From assembly GCF_000407185.1 (NCBI RefSeq), contig NZ_KE136482.1, positions 248,001 through 312,000 on the forward strand: 64,000 bases of DNA, in the 5' to 3' direction. Both the position numbers and the translations under genes were made by a program. Of the stretch, positions 1 through 7,451 are shown in pieces (positions within the stretch are counted from its first letter, which is position 1; every line of letters begins with the position of its first letter). Source of the stretch: Enterococcus malodoratus ATCC 43197 (GTDB taxonomy: Bacteria; Bacillota; Bacilli; Lactobacillales; Enterococcaceae). Below the pieces are notes generated by a model, which did no database searches, had not been told where the DNA came from, and saw only the letters and a list, made by a program, of their open reading frames with translations.

Positions 1-1
1 A

Positions 2-796
2 AAAGATATCAAGTTTCTAGAACTAGATTCGTTACGTTCAACCTATTCCTTTATGAATCAAAACGGACCGCTAAAAGACTTGAAATTGCGGCAAGCGTTG
101 ATTCGCGGATTGGATCGTGAAAGCTATGCAAATAAACTGTTAAAAGGCGGTGCAACACCAGGCAAAGCACCGATCCCGCCGACCTTGGATTTTGGCTTTG
201 ATGACTTGAAGGATGAAAATGCCTATGATCCAGCTTCAGCGAAAAAATTATTGGCAGAAGCGGGGTACAAGGATACCGATGACGATGGTTTTGTTGAAAT
301 GCCGGACGGCAAACCCTTGGAGCTGGAATTCGTGATCTACACCAGTCGTGAAGAATTAAATATCTATGCGCAGGCAGCACAGGCGAACTTAAAGGATATC
401 GGGATCAATGTCAAATTGAATACAGTCAGCTATGAAACATTATTGGATATGCGGGATTCCGGCAGCTTCGATATGCTGATCTGGAATGTGTTAGTCGCAA
501 ATACCGGTGATCCAGAAAATTATTTACGCGAAAATTGGTACAGTAAATCGCCATCGAATCAAGCAGGCTACAAAAATGAACAGGTGGATACGCTGATTGA
601 TGAATTGACAATTACGTTCGATGAGAATAAACGCCGTGAGTTAGATATCGAGATCCAGCAATTAATAATGAATGATGCGGCAACGGTCTTCTTTGGTTAT
701 GAAACAACCTACCTGTTCCATTCGGATAAGGTAACCGGACTAGAATTGTATCCAATGGACTATTATTGGTTAACAAAAGACGTGAAGTTTAAATAG
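2..796 (+). CDS. Peptide/nickel-type ABC transporter substrate-binding protein (3' part)
   Basis: The reading frame is open from the window edge, so this is the C-terminal part of a family 5 solute-binding lipoprotein (SBP_bac_5) of an Opp/Dpp/Nik-type importer. The sequence has the usual C-lobe pattern: a DLKLRQALIRGLDR helix, an Asp-rich DTDDDG loop, and a final segment naming the second lobe (FDMLIWN, YYWLTKD). It ends 13 bases before the first ATPase gene, with which it forms an operon. The two permeases expected for such a system are not downstream, so they should lie upstream of the window. The substrate (peptide, nickel or other metal chelate) cannot be told from this part. Confidence 0.85.
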   Translation, partial: KDIKFLELDSLRSTYSFMNQNGPLKDLKLRQALIRGLDRESYANKLLKGGATPGKAPIPPTLDFGFDDLKDENAYDPASAKKLLAEAGYKDTDDDGFVEMPDGKPLELEFVIYTSREELNIYAQAAQANLKDIGINVKLNTVSYETLLDMRDSGSFDMLIWNVLVANTGDPENYLRENWYSKSPSNQAGYKNEQVDTLIDELTITFDENKRRELDIEIQQLIMNDAATVFFGYETTYLFHSDKVTGLELYPMDYYWLTKDVKFK

Positions 797-809
797 AGGG
801 TGAGCGCTT

Positions 810-1595
810 ATGCTGAAGATCGAACAATTATCCGTTCAATATCAAGGAAATCCACAGCCTACACTGCACGATTTCAATCTGTCCATAGACAAGGGGGGGA
901 TTGTTTGTATCGTAGGAGAAAGTGGAAGCGGGAAATCCACCGTATTGAAGACGATTATAGGCGCATTGCCAAAAAAAACACAGATTTCAGGAATGATTCA
1001 ATTTGAAGAAATGTCACTCTTGCAGCAGTCAGTTTCTGAATGGCAGAAAATGCGTGGTACTGTCTTTTCGATGATTTTTCAAGACAGTACCGCCGCGTTG
1101 AATCCTATCCGAAAAATCGGAAAACAATACGAAGAATATATTCGCCAGCATGAATCAGTCAGCTCTGAGGATGCCCGAAAACAAGCGGAAGCGATGCTGA
1201 AGAAAATGCAGCTGCGGGATGCTCGCAGTATTATGGACAGCTATCCCCATCAATTGAGCGGCGGAATGTGCCAGCGGATAGGGATAGCGCTGGCGATGAC
1301 GTTCAATCCTCGTCTGCTTCTGGCCGATGAACCAACCAGTGCGCTGGATGTCGTGACGCAGGAACAAATCGTGGAGCAGCTGCTGCAGGTCAGAGAACAA
1401 TTTTCTGTATCGGTCCTGCTCGTTACACATAATGTGGCGATGGCGGCACACATGGCAGATCGGTTGATCGTGATGGAAAACGGCAAAATTGTTGATCAGG
1501 GTTCTCCATTAGAAGTGATTACTCAGCCGAAAAGTGCCTATACTAAAAAACTGTTAGCCTCAGTTCCCGAACTGAAAGGAGCCGCTTATGTCTGA
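810..1595 (+). CDS. ABC importer ATPase, OppD/DppD type
   Basis: Cytoplasmic ATPase of the peptide/nickel-type importer. Walker A (GESGSGKST) lies near residue 37, the signature LSGGMCQRIGIA and the Walker B LLLADEPTSALD follow in the usual order, with the H-loop at LLVTHNV. Length of 261 residues is on the short side; OppD proteins often carry a longer C-terminal oligopeptide-binding (oligo_HPY) tail, which here is only a stub, as in NikD/CntD-like ATPases. A GAGGGTGAG ribosome binding site precedes the ATG. The gene overlaps the next ATPase by 8 bases, which indicates translational coupling. Confidence 0.9.
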   Translation: MLKIEQLSVQYQGNPQPTLHDFNLSIDKGGIVCIVGESGSGKSTVLKTIIGALPKKTQISGMIQFEEMSLLQQSVSEWQKMRGTVFSMIFQDSTAALNPIRKIGKQYEEYIRQHESVSSEDARKQAEAMLKKMQLRDARSIMDSYPHQLSGGMCQRIGIALAMTFNPRLLLADEPTSALDVVTQEQIVEQLLQVREQFSVSVLLVTHNVAMAAHMADRLIVMENGKIVDQGSPLEVITQPKSAYTKKLLASVPELKGAAYV

Positions 1596-2391
1596 GTTGA
1601 TTTTAGATATTCAAGGATTGACCAAAGAATTTATCTTACCAAATAAAGAAACCTTAACAGCCTGTGATCAGCTTTCTTTTACTGCCAAAAAAGGCCAAAC
1701 AATAGGTATCGTTGGCGAAAGCGGATCGGGAAAATCGACGCTAGTCAATATGCTGATGCTGATGGAAACACCGACTCAAGGTAAGATTCATTATCGAGAA
1801 AAAAATATTCTCAATCTAAATCGACGAGAAATCTGGCAGCTGCGACCCAATATCCAGATGGTCTTTCAATCGCCCACCGCCTCGATCAATCCAAAAATGA
1901 AAGTCATCGATGTCGTGACCGAGCCGTTGTTTAATTACAAAAGATTGAAAGCAAAGGATAAACGAAAGAAAGCACAGGAGCTGTTGGCGCTAGTCGATCT
2001 TTCTGAAGAATATTTGGAACGATATGCGCATCATTTGAGCGGCGGGCAATGTCAGCGCGTGTGTATTGCTCGAGCATTAGCGTTGAATCCAGAAATTTTG
2101 ATTTGCGATGAAGCGACCTCCGCACTAGATGTGTCCGTACAAAAAAATATTATCGACCTCTTGATAAATTTACAGAAGAAAAATAATATGACAATCCTGT
2201 TTGTCAGCCATGACTTGGCGTTGGTCCAGTCCTTTGCCCATGAAATATTGGTGATGCAAAATGGGGTGATCGTGGATCGGCTGTCACAGGAACAGAATCT
2301 GAATGCTTCGGAAGTGACGTATACACAATGCTTGCTTAACTCAGTTTATTCGCTATCCAAAGTAAAACAGCGTCTTTTGCTGGAGAACTGA
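1588..2391 (+). CDS. ABC importer ATPase, OppF/DppF type
   Basis: Second ATPase of the same importer. It shows Walker A GESGSGKST, signature LSGGQCQRVCIARAL, Walker B ILICDEATSALD and the switch histidine in LFVSHDL. Such importers use a heterodimer of two related ATPases, so it pairs with the product of the preceding gene. The start codon lies inside the end of that gene, preceded by AAAGGAG. Length of 267 residues fits the family. It is followed after 19 bases by the M14-type hydrolase gene in the same operon. Confidence 0.9.
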   Translation: MSELILDIQGLTKEFILPNKETLTACDQLSFTAKKGQTIGIVGESGSGKSTLVNMLMLMETPTQGKIHYREKNILNLNRREIWQLRPNIQMVFQSPTASINPKMKVIDVVTEPLFNYKRLKAKDKRKKAQELLALVDLSEEYLERYAHHLSGGQCQRVCIARALALNPEILICDEATSALDVSVQKNIIDLLINLQKKNNMTILFVSHDLALVQSFAHEILVMQNGVIVDRLSQEQNLNASEVTYTQCLLNSVYSLSKVKQRLLLEN

Positions 2392-2410
2392 CCAAAGGAG
2401 AAAATCTATC

Positions 2411-3346
2411 GTGAAACATTTACTGGAGCAGCAGTCCTCTGCTAGTGCCAAAAATTATTATTTCCAAGTTCGAGGAACAAAGCTAGAACTTCCCGTATCG
2501 ATCATCAAAGGTAAAGAATCGGGGCCGACAGTATTGATTACCGCAGGCATTCACGGGTCTGAATATCCTGGGATCGAAGCCGCGAAACGATTGATTCAAG
2601 AGATAGATCCCGATAGGCTTGTTGGAAATTTGCTGATTTTTCCTTGTATCAATCAACGCGCTTTTTTTGAACGCGCCGCATTCATCAATCCCGCCGATGG
2701 AAAAAATCTTAATCGCTGTTTCCCGGGAAATCCGACAGGGACAGAATCAGAAAGACTCGCTTATGCGCTGGAAACAGAGATATTTTATTTGGCGGATTTC
2801 TATCTGGATTTTCACAGTGGAGATTTGTCAGAACAACTAGAATCATTTGTCTTTGTGCCCGGCTTTGGTGAGGACTCGGTCATGCAAAAAGCTCGGCAAG
2901 CAGCGAATTATTTAAATTTGCCTTTTGGCGTAGCTTCCCAAAGTCGTACAGGCGCATACAATCACGCTTCTATAATAGGTGTTCCGTCCTTGTTGATCGA
3001 GCGCGGAGGGTATGGCGAACGATGTGCCAAAGATATAGCCGGATTCGTTGACGATGCTAAAAGAATCATGACGCATTTAGGAATGCTGGAGCACTCACTA
3101 CTAAAGAAGAAAGAGCTGAAATTACTCACCCAAATCTGCTATTTTGATAGCACATTAACAGGTTTATGGACACCTGCTTGCAAAATAGGAAACGTAGTCA
3201 AAAAGGGTCAGCTTTTAGGAGTAACAGAAGATTTCTTTGGAAATATTTTGGGAGAATATACTGCTGAACAAGACGGACAGATCTTGTATCAAGTCACAAG
3301 CTTGCCGATTGTTAGCGGAGAAGTGCTGATTGCTTATGGATATTAA
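2411..3346 (+). CDS. Aspartoacylase/succinylglutamate desuccinylase-family (M14-like) hydrolase
   Basis: Zinc-dependent amide hydrolase of the AstE/AspA branch of the M14 fold. The metal site is visible: HGSEYPG supplies His and Glu, and LDFHSGD supplies the second His; the conserved NPADGKNLNRCFPG loop is also present. The C-terminal ~80 residues form the beta-barrel-like domain seen in this family. The start is GTG, chosen because AAAGGAG sits ten bases before it. Position as last gene of a peptide/nickel-type ABC operon suggests that it deacylates or cleaves the imported compound; that link is inferred. Confidence 0.85.
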   Translation: MKHLLEQQSSASAKNYYFQVRGTKLELPVSIIKGKESGPTVLITAGIHGSEYPGIEAAKRLIQEIDPDRLVGNLLIFPCINQRAFFERAAFINPADGKNLNRCFPGNPTGTESERLAYALETEIFYLADFYLDFHSGDLSEQLESFVFVPGFGEDSVMQKARQAANYLNLPFGVASQSRTGAYNHASIIGVPSLLIERGGYGERCAKDIAGFVDDAKRIMTHLGMLEHSLLKKKELKLLTQICYFDSTLTGLWTPACKIGNVVKKGQLLGVTEDFFGNILGEYTAEQDGQILYQVTSLPIVSGEVLIAYGY

Positions 3347-3481
3347 CAAGCTTTACAGGCAACTTGTATTTTATTGCTGATTTAAAAGAAATCATTGATC
3401 AAAAAAGCTAGCTTATCACACCGTAAACAAAGAGCTGAATTGAGAAGAATGATGATTTCTAAAACAAAAGGTATACCTATG

Positions 3482-3512
3482 ACCCCTGCGATCAAAAATT
3501 GCAGGGGTATTT
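3482..3512 (+). terminator. Probable terminator after the ABC importer operon
   Basis: An 8-bp perfect stem (ACCCCTGC/GCAGGGGT) with an 11-base loop lies about 135 bases after the hydrolase gene. The following T-run is poor (ATTTAA), so termination strength is uncertain. Confidence 0.5.
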
Positions 3513-3525
3513 AACGTCCACTGAA

Positions 3526-3585
3526 CTAGTTCTTGATGAGAGCTACAATCAATCCCATAAAGGCATATCGAATAAACTTACTCAA
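3526..3585 (-). CDS. Possible 19-residue hydrophobic peptide
   Basis: A perfect Shine-Dalgarno sequence (GGAGGTGAT, 3600-3592) is followed after six bases by TTG and a 19-codon frame. The peptide has a basic N-terminus (SKFIRY), a hydrophobic core (AFMGLIVALI) and a C-terminal KN, which resembles small membrane peptides of type I toxins or holin-like peptides. An in-frame ATG lies six codons upstream but lacks a ribosome binding site. No family is recognised and the call rests on the binding site and composition only. Confidence 0.35.
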   Translation of the reverse strand: MSKFIRYAFMGLIVALIKN

Positions 3586-3901
3586 AGTCGCATCACCTCC
3601 CATCCGGAGTAAGAGGGATGACGACTAAATCAAGTTTATCTACGCATATTCAGTTAGAGAAGGCAAAATTTAGTTTTTTAAGTTTTATCAGACTTTATTC
3701 AAGAAGGGCCTTCCTTATTCTTGAGGTTTTTATGTATAGAATAAAGGTTTGGCATAACGGAGATTAGTTGAAAAATTGATAGGATGGATGAAGAAATGCG
3801 AGCTTAATTAGGGTAGTGAGATGAAAATGTAGATTCACAGTATGGGTGATTATGGAGTGACAAAATAAGCCACACTATGAATGAAATCACGGCAAAAAAA
3901 C
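3586..3901. other. Intergenic stretch with no recognisable gene
   Basis: About 315 AT-rich bases between the small peptide and the next minus-strand gene. A short CATCC/GGATG inverted repeat lies just upstream of the small peptide (3601-3620). No ORF with a ribosome binding site or RNA element was recognised in the rest. Confidence 0.5.
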
Positions 3902-4198
3902 TCAAACAGTGATTAAAAAAATGAAAAGAATCAAAAGGGCATAAATTAGTAGTCCCATTGGATTTCTCGGATTTATGGTTAATCCATATCCTATAGGTCT
4001 AGACACAAATAATTTATTCTGTTTCTTTGGATTTAAAATGAGAACAAGCACGGCATTCATAATAAGAACTAAAGCAATGATGAGACCAATGTAGTTTATG
4101 CTCATATTTGATAGCAAAGTATTCTTTAAGACGTATAGAATGATAATAATTATTGCAAGTATGGCAAGCGCAACACCAATTACTTTGTCTTTGTTCAA
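3902..4198 (-). CDS. Small membrane protein of unknown function
   Basis: A 98-residue protein with three predicted membrane segments: residues about 7-25, 35-56 and 82-98. The loop between the last two is polar and contains NPKKQNK and TINPRNPMG. The start codon is TTG, supported by GGAGG nine bases upstream (4209-4205 region). It has no recognised family. It lies on the minus strand downstream of a Ser/Thr-rich lipoprotein gene, about 240 bases away, in a stretch of small accessory genes. Confidence 0.6.
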   Translation of the reverse strand: MNKDKVIGVALAILAIIIIILYVLKNTLLSNMSINYIGLIIALVLIMNAVLVLILNPKKQNKLFVSRPIGYGLTINPRNPMGLLIYALLILFIFLITV

Positions 4199-4263
4199 TT
4201 AAAATTACCTCCAATAGTTGCTCGGTAAAAATTTTTTTGAGAATTTATATCTTTCGGGATGGA

Positions 4264-4404
4264 CTAGAGTGCCTGCAAGTCAATGTGGCCTCCGCCAACG
4301 TATGGTTTATGGACTGAATCAATAGATATGGCGGAATTTCTATTGATTTGAGAAGTACAGGTCGTTACTAGAAAACATACGCTTAATACTAAAATGACTT
4401 TTAT
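4264..4404 (-). pseudogene. Coding-like fragment resembling a secreted/lipoprotein N-terminus
   Basis: This open frame reads like a signal peptide (IKVILVLSVCFLVTTC) followed by a short polar region ending in HIDLQAL. No ATG, GTG or TTG start is present; the frame begins after a stop at the end of the neighbouring lipoprotein gene, and only ATA would be available. It may be the remnant of a duplicated lipoprotein gene, or a chance frame. There is no clear ribosome binding site. Confidence 0.25.
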
Positions 4405-4437
4405 CTTTAGTGGAAGACTTGTTGGGTATTCTATTTT

Positions 4438-4938
4438 TTATAATCTGCTTCCGTAAGCGTTTGTTTCGAACACTTCTCCTAGAGGGGTTACTCTGTAAAA
4501 TCCAACTGTGCCAGAGCCTCCTTGCTGAGCTATTTCTAATGAGTGTAGTGAGAATAAGAAATGTGCATCAATTTGCATATAGAAATCTAGTTGCAGATTT
4601 GGATTTGAAACTAATGGTTGTGTATCGATAATTCTTTGTTTAGCTTGTTCTGCTGTAGTTACGTAAGTTGTTTCTTGTAGCTGAGCTTCAGTAGGCACTG
4701 TCGACGATGCTTGATTAGGGACAGTTGATGCTGTGTCTGAAATTTGTTCAGTAGATTCCACAACGGTGGACGAGCTGGTAGTTGATTCTGGTAATTGAGA
4801 GCTTGAAGATGTTGCTGTTACTGTTACAGATGCTTTTGAAGAAGACGTCGAAGTTTTAGTGTGTGCTGATTTTTCTTTTTCACAACCAGATAAAGCTATT
4901 AAACTTAAAAGAATGATGCATAAAGTTATTCTTTTCAT
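4438..4938 (-). CDS. Ser/Thr-rich lipoprotein of unknown function
   Basis: A 166-residue lipoprotein precursor. The signal peptide ends in a lipobox (IALSGC, Cys19). Residues about 25-90 are a low-complexity Ser/Thr/Val spacer of the kind that carries a domain away from the membrane, and the last ~75 residues form a small folded region with no family recognised (TAEQAKQRIID near its start). The ATG is preceded by GAGGTCTC. The same architecture is seen in the lipoprotein at 30828, but the C-terminal regions do not look alike. Confidence 0.75.
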   Translation of the reverse strand: MKRITLCIILLSLIALSGCEKEKSAHTKTSTSSSKASVTVTATSSSSQLPESTTSSSTVVESTEQISDTASTVPNQASSTVPTEAQLQETTYVTTAEQAKQRIIDTQPLVSNPNLQLDFYMQIDAHFLFSLHSLEIAQQGGSGTVGFYRVTPLGEVFETNAYGSRL

Positions 4939-5117
4939 ATAGAGACCTCACTTGAATTTTTAAGTAATAATAACAATAGTTTATGAATTAACAGCAAGGA
5001 AATAATAAAATAAAAAGAACAACATAGTGGTGCATTACTAATAAAAAAGGTTTTTCAGGTAAGGTCAATATTGCTGGTTTAGTTGTTTAAAATAACTGGT
5101 CATATTAAATCGAATCG

Positions 5118-5151
5118 AAAAAATACAAGAGAATTTTCTCTTGTATTTTTT
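5118..5151. terminator. Bidirectional terminator
   Basis: A 16-bp perfect inverted repeat with a 2-base loop, A-rich at one end and T-rich at the other. It sits just past the 3' end of the minus-strand gene ending at 5155 and would stop transcription in both directions. Confidence 0.8.
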
Positions 5152-5154
5152 GTC

Positions 5155-5454
5155 TTAGTTAGTAGCGAAATAATTATCAATATGATTCTTTATTTCTTCA
5201 AAATCGTTAGTCATAAATAATTTTGCAGGAACTTGAATTATTGGAAGATTATTTTCGTTATCAAAAGGTGTAAATGGGTTAGGGACTACCAAATAATCAA
5301 CGGAATCCTTATCTCTAATGTAGTTGATGGAGACGTTGTAGTCTTTTGAAAAATAATCTTTCAAATCCTCGTTATTCCTGACACGTGGGTTCGCAAATAT
5401 TGAACCATAGTTAATTCCTGTGCTGACAGTTAATACAAAGCATATTTTCTTCAT
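5155..5454 (-). CDS. Unknown 99-residue protein, weakly PTS IIB-like
   Basis: The protein begins with a buried strand (KKICFVLTVSTG) and ends with a strand plus helix (LPIIQVPAKLFMTNDFEEIKNHI). That beta-alpha arrangement recalls the IIB domains of lactose/galactitol-type PTS, but the catalytic Cys loop (CxxGxGTS) is missing, so phosphotransfer activity is not supported. A clear AAGGGG ribosome binding site precedes the ATG. It stands alone between two terminators. Function unknown. Confidence 0.6.
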   Translation of the reverse strand: MKKICFVLTVSTGINYGSIFANPRVRNNEDLKDYFSKDYNVSINYIRDKDSVDYLVVPNPFTPFDNENNLPIIQVPAKLFMTNDFEEIKNHIDNYFATN

Positions 5455-5573
5455 AATATATCCCCTTACATATAAGGATATATTTATGAAAACGCTTTGT
5501 AAATATAAAATTTACCAACAGATGAAACAGCGTATATTGAGTGCTACCAATGAACTTTTGAATTAAAACAAAT

Positions 5574-5597
5574 AAAAAGGGACAGTCGTCCCTTTTT
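5574..5597 (-). terminator. Terminator of the 29-residue peptide gene
   Basis: A 9-bp stem (AAAAAGGGA/TCCCTTTTT), extended by one inner C-G pair, with a T-run on the minus strand, overlapping the stop codon of the small ORF. Its tight fit supports a very short transcript. Confidence 0.75.
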
Positions 5598-5685
5598 AAA
5601 ATCTGTTATTCTTAGAAACCAATGATTTGGCTAAAGTTACTCCTGTAACGATTACACCAACGTAGACTGCAATGATTATCGTCAT
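5596..5685 (-). CDS. 29-residue hydrophobic membrane peptide
   Basis: The frame starts at an ATG preceded by a strong ribosome binding site (GAGGAGG, 5701-5694) and encodes a single hydrophobic helix (TIIIAVYVGVIVTGVTL) with a polar, basic tail (KSLVSKNNRF). A strong terminator overlaps its stop codon. The composition resembles small single-span membrane peptides, including type I toxins, but no antisense RNA was identified and no family is recognised. Confidence 0.55.
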   Translation of the reverse strand: MTIIIAVYVGVIVTGVTLAKSLVSKNNRF

Positions 5686-5784
5686 GATAACGGCCTCCTC
5701 TTTTACATTAAGAGTAAAGGAATCAAAAGAAAAAATCAATGGACCTTAGTTACGGATAATTCGGCTAACGGAAGATATCAATGA

Positions 5785-5828
5785 CAAAAAAATAAGCATC
5801 TACCATGATTAACATGTAGATGCTTTCA
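5785..5828 (-). terminator. Terminator for the 49-residue protein gene
   Basis: A 9-bp stem (AGCATCTAC/GTAGATGCT) with a 12-base loop, followed on the minus strand by a run of seven T. It lies 40 bases past the gene ending at 5866. Confidence 0.75.
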
Positions 5829-5865
5829 GTACGAACAGTAATTGTCCATTAGAGATTTACACTCC

Positions 5866-6015
5866 TTATGCGATTTTTGCTAATTCTTGTACTGCATTTT
5901 CAATTGTGGTACCTGTAGCACTTTTGTTTTCGTTGTTTTTGTCGAAAACAATAAATAGATTCAAGTCAGTATCTAAAGTTACTCGGTACTCTAATTTTTT
6001 GTTAGTGAATGTCAT
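5866..6015 (-). CDS. Small acidic/polar protein of unknown function
   Basis: A 49-residue protein beginning MTFTNKKLEYRV, with a beta-strand pattern (YRVTLDTDLNLFIVF) and a short C-terminal helix (ENAVQELAKIA). A longer frame extends twelve codons upstream, but AAAGGAG lies eight bases before the internal ATG used here, so this start is preferred. It has its own terminator. No family recognised. Confidence 0.6.
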   Translation of the reverse strand: MTFTNKKLEYRVTLDTDLNLFIVFDKNNENKSATGTTIENAVQELAKIA

Positions 6016-6295
6016 ATAGCATTCTCCTTTCTCATTAGTGACGAAAGGCAACTAAAACGTTCATAACGAAATTCCATTTATTAATATACCACAATTCAAG
6101 AAATTCTCCTAATAAGTAGGTCGAGGGTTAATACATAAACTTTATAGACCAGTTGTTGGGAGACTTTAGATGAAACTCAAACCGACTCTTGACGAAGTTC
6201 GACTTCGGGAATGATTTTCTATTGTTTAGGTTTTTTTACCCTGAGCGAAATTATATATGATAGTATTTCTTTGTATAGAAGGCGAGTATTGAGTG

Positions 6296-6421
6296 ATGCA
6301 AAACTCGAAGAAATTGAATGTTCTGTATATCAAAAAAGATATTGAAAGAACTAGTTGTACTAATGAAGCGATAAGAAAATCAGTAGCAAGGGAATGTATA
6401 TCGAGTCATGGATGGAAATAA
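6296..6421 (+). CDS. Possible 41-residue basic peptide
   Basis: A short frame beginning MQNSKKLNVLYIKKDIER, mixed polar and basic, without membrane segments. It overlaps the next small ORF by 14 bases in another frame. The ribosome binding site is poor (GGCGAG). A possible promoter (TTTACC and TATGAT) lies about 50 bases upstream. The frame could be real and coupled to the next gene, or spurious. Confidence 0.3.
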   Translation: MQNSKKLNVLYIKKDIERTSCTNEAIRKSVARECISSHGWK

Positions 6422-6587
6422 AAAGATTTATATCCGAGGAGTTATTCAAGTAATAGTGTTCATGTTAATTGTTGGGTTACTGCTTTACGGATCTCAAAAT
6501 TTTTCACTAAAAAATTTCTTATTAGGAACACTAGTCTTTTCATTAGGTGTATGTGTCAGTGTGTATTTAAGGGTGAGTAAACGGTGA
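6408..6587 (+). CDS. Small two-span membrane protein
   Basis: A 59-residue protein starting MDGNKKIYIRG. It has two hydrophobic segments (about residues 11-28 and 36-54) separated by a short polar loop, and a basic C-terminus (RVSKR). The overall form, positive-inside at both ends, fits a real hairpin membrane protein. The only start is the ATG; the ribosome binding site is weak, so it may depend on translation of the overlapping upstream ORF. No family recognised. Confidence 0.45.
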   Translation: MDGNKKIYIRGVIQVIVFMLIVGLLLYGSQNFSLKNFLLGTLVFSLGVCVSVYLRVSKR

Positions 6588-6839
6588 TCTCTTTACTTCA
6601 CTAAAGCAAAAAAATGAACGAGATTATTCAAGTCTAGTTATTATTCAAAGGGCAAATATTTTTTATTTATTATTACTTATTTGTGTTATCTAGCCCAATT
6701 GTTTGCTGAATGCTTCTGAACCTTTATTTTATTAAGTAAATCTGTTATTTTGAATATAGATAAAGACGCTTTCTGCGAGGTTTAGAGTTATGAAATAGAA
6801 GATGAACAATACTATTTAACTTGAAAGTTGTGGTTTATC

Positions 6840-6945
6840 TAAAACTGAATAGTTCAATCGGCGGTTAGGAAAAAGGTGAAATTCCTTTACAGTCCCTTTC
6901 TACTGTAATGCATGAGGCAAAGTCAGACACTAGCGTTGATTGATT
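6840..6945 (+). promoter_or_regulatory. Cobalamin (B12) riboswitch
   Basis: Conserved blocks of the AdoCbl aptamer occur in order: AGGAAAAAGGTGAAATTCC, ACAGTCCC, CTACTGTAA and the B12-box-like AAGTCAGACACT. The element lies 100 bases upstream of a transcobalamin-like lipoprotein and an ECF S-component and is followed by a terminator, so it should switch transcription off when cobalamin is bound. About 250 bases upstream of it (6588-6839) hold nothing recognised. Confidence 0.85.
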
Positions 6946-6986
6946 CGAACAAGCAATATCAGGGTCGTTTGTTTCAATATTTATTC

Positions 6987-7014
6987 AGACACCCATGATT
7001 TTGGGTGTCTTTTT
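6987..7014 (+). terminator. Expression-platform terminator of the B12 riboswitch
   Basis: An 8-bp stem (AGACACCC/GGGTGTCT) followed by five T, located between the aptamer and the first gene. It is the likely OFF structure of the riboswitch. Confidence 0.8.
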
Positions 7015-7043
7015 AGTTAATAAAGTTAAAGGGGATAAGGATA

Positions 7044-7451
7044 ATGAAGAAAAGAAATTTAGTTTTTGCGGGATTAGTGAGTTTGATGTTATTTGGCGGA
7101 TGTTCATCAGATCAAGCAGATTCGACAGATAGTTCGTCTGCCAAAGAGACAGTTTCAAGTACGAAAAAAAATGAGCTTCACTCAAGTATCACGTTATTAG
7201 ATGGTGACAAGGAGCTGTCGAAAAAGGAGATCACGTTTAAAGAAGGACAAAATTTATTTGATGCACTAAAGGATAACTACACTATTGAGGATGATGATGG
7301 AATGATCACCTCGATCGATGGTCATGCTCAAGATGCCAAAAATAAGAAGTATTGGGTCTTTACAATAAACGATGAGCAAGTGAACGCTGGGGCAAAAGAT
7401 GTCGTGTTGAAGAAGGACGATCGTGTGGTGTTCAAACTTGAACAATTCTAG
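7044..7451 (+). CDS. DUF4430 transcobalamin-like lipoprotein
   Basis: A 135-residue lipoprotein precursor. The signal peptide ends at LFGGC (Cys20), followed by a Ser/Asp-rich spacer and a DUF4430 domain (about residues 45-135), recognisable from ITFKEGQNLFDALKDNY, GMITSIDGH and KYWVFTINDEQVNAGA. DUF4430 corresponds to the C-terminal fold of transcobalamin and intrinsic factor. With the B12 riboswitch in front and a transporter S-component behind, it is likely a surface cobalamin-binding protein that hands the vitamin to the ECF transporter; this role is inferred. AAAGGGGATAAGG precedes the ATG. Confidence 0.85.
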   Translation: MKKRNLVFAGLVSLMLFGGCSSDQADSTDSSSAKETVSSTKKNELHSSITLLDGDKELSKKEITFKEGQNLFDALKDNYTIEDDDGMITSIDGHAQDAKNKKYWVFTINDEQVNAGAKDVVLKKDDRVVFKLEQF

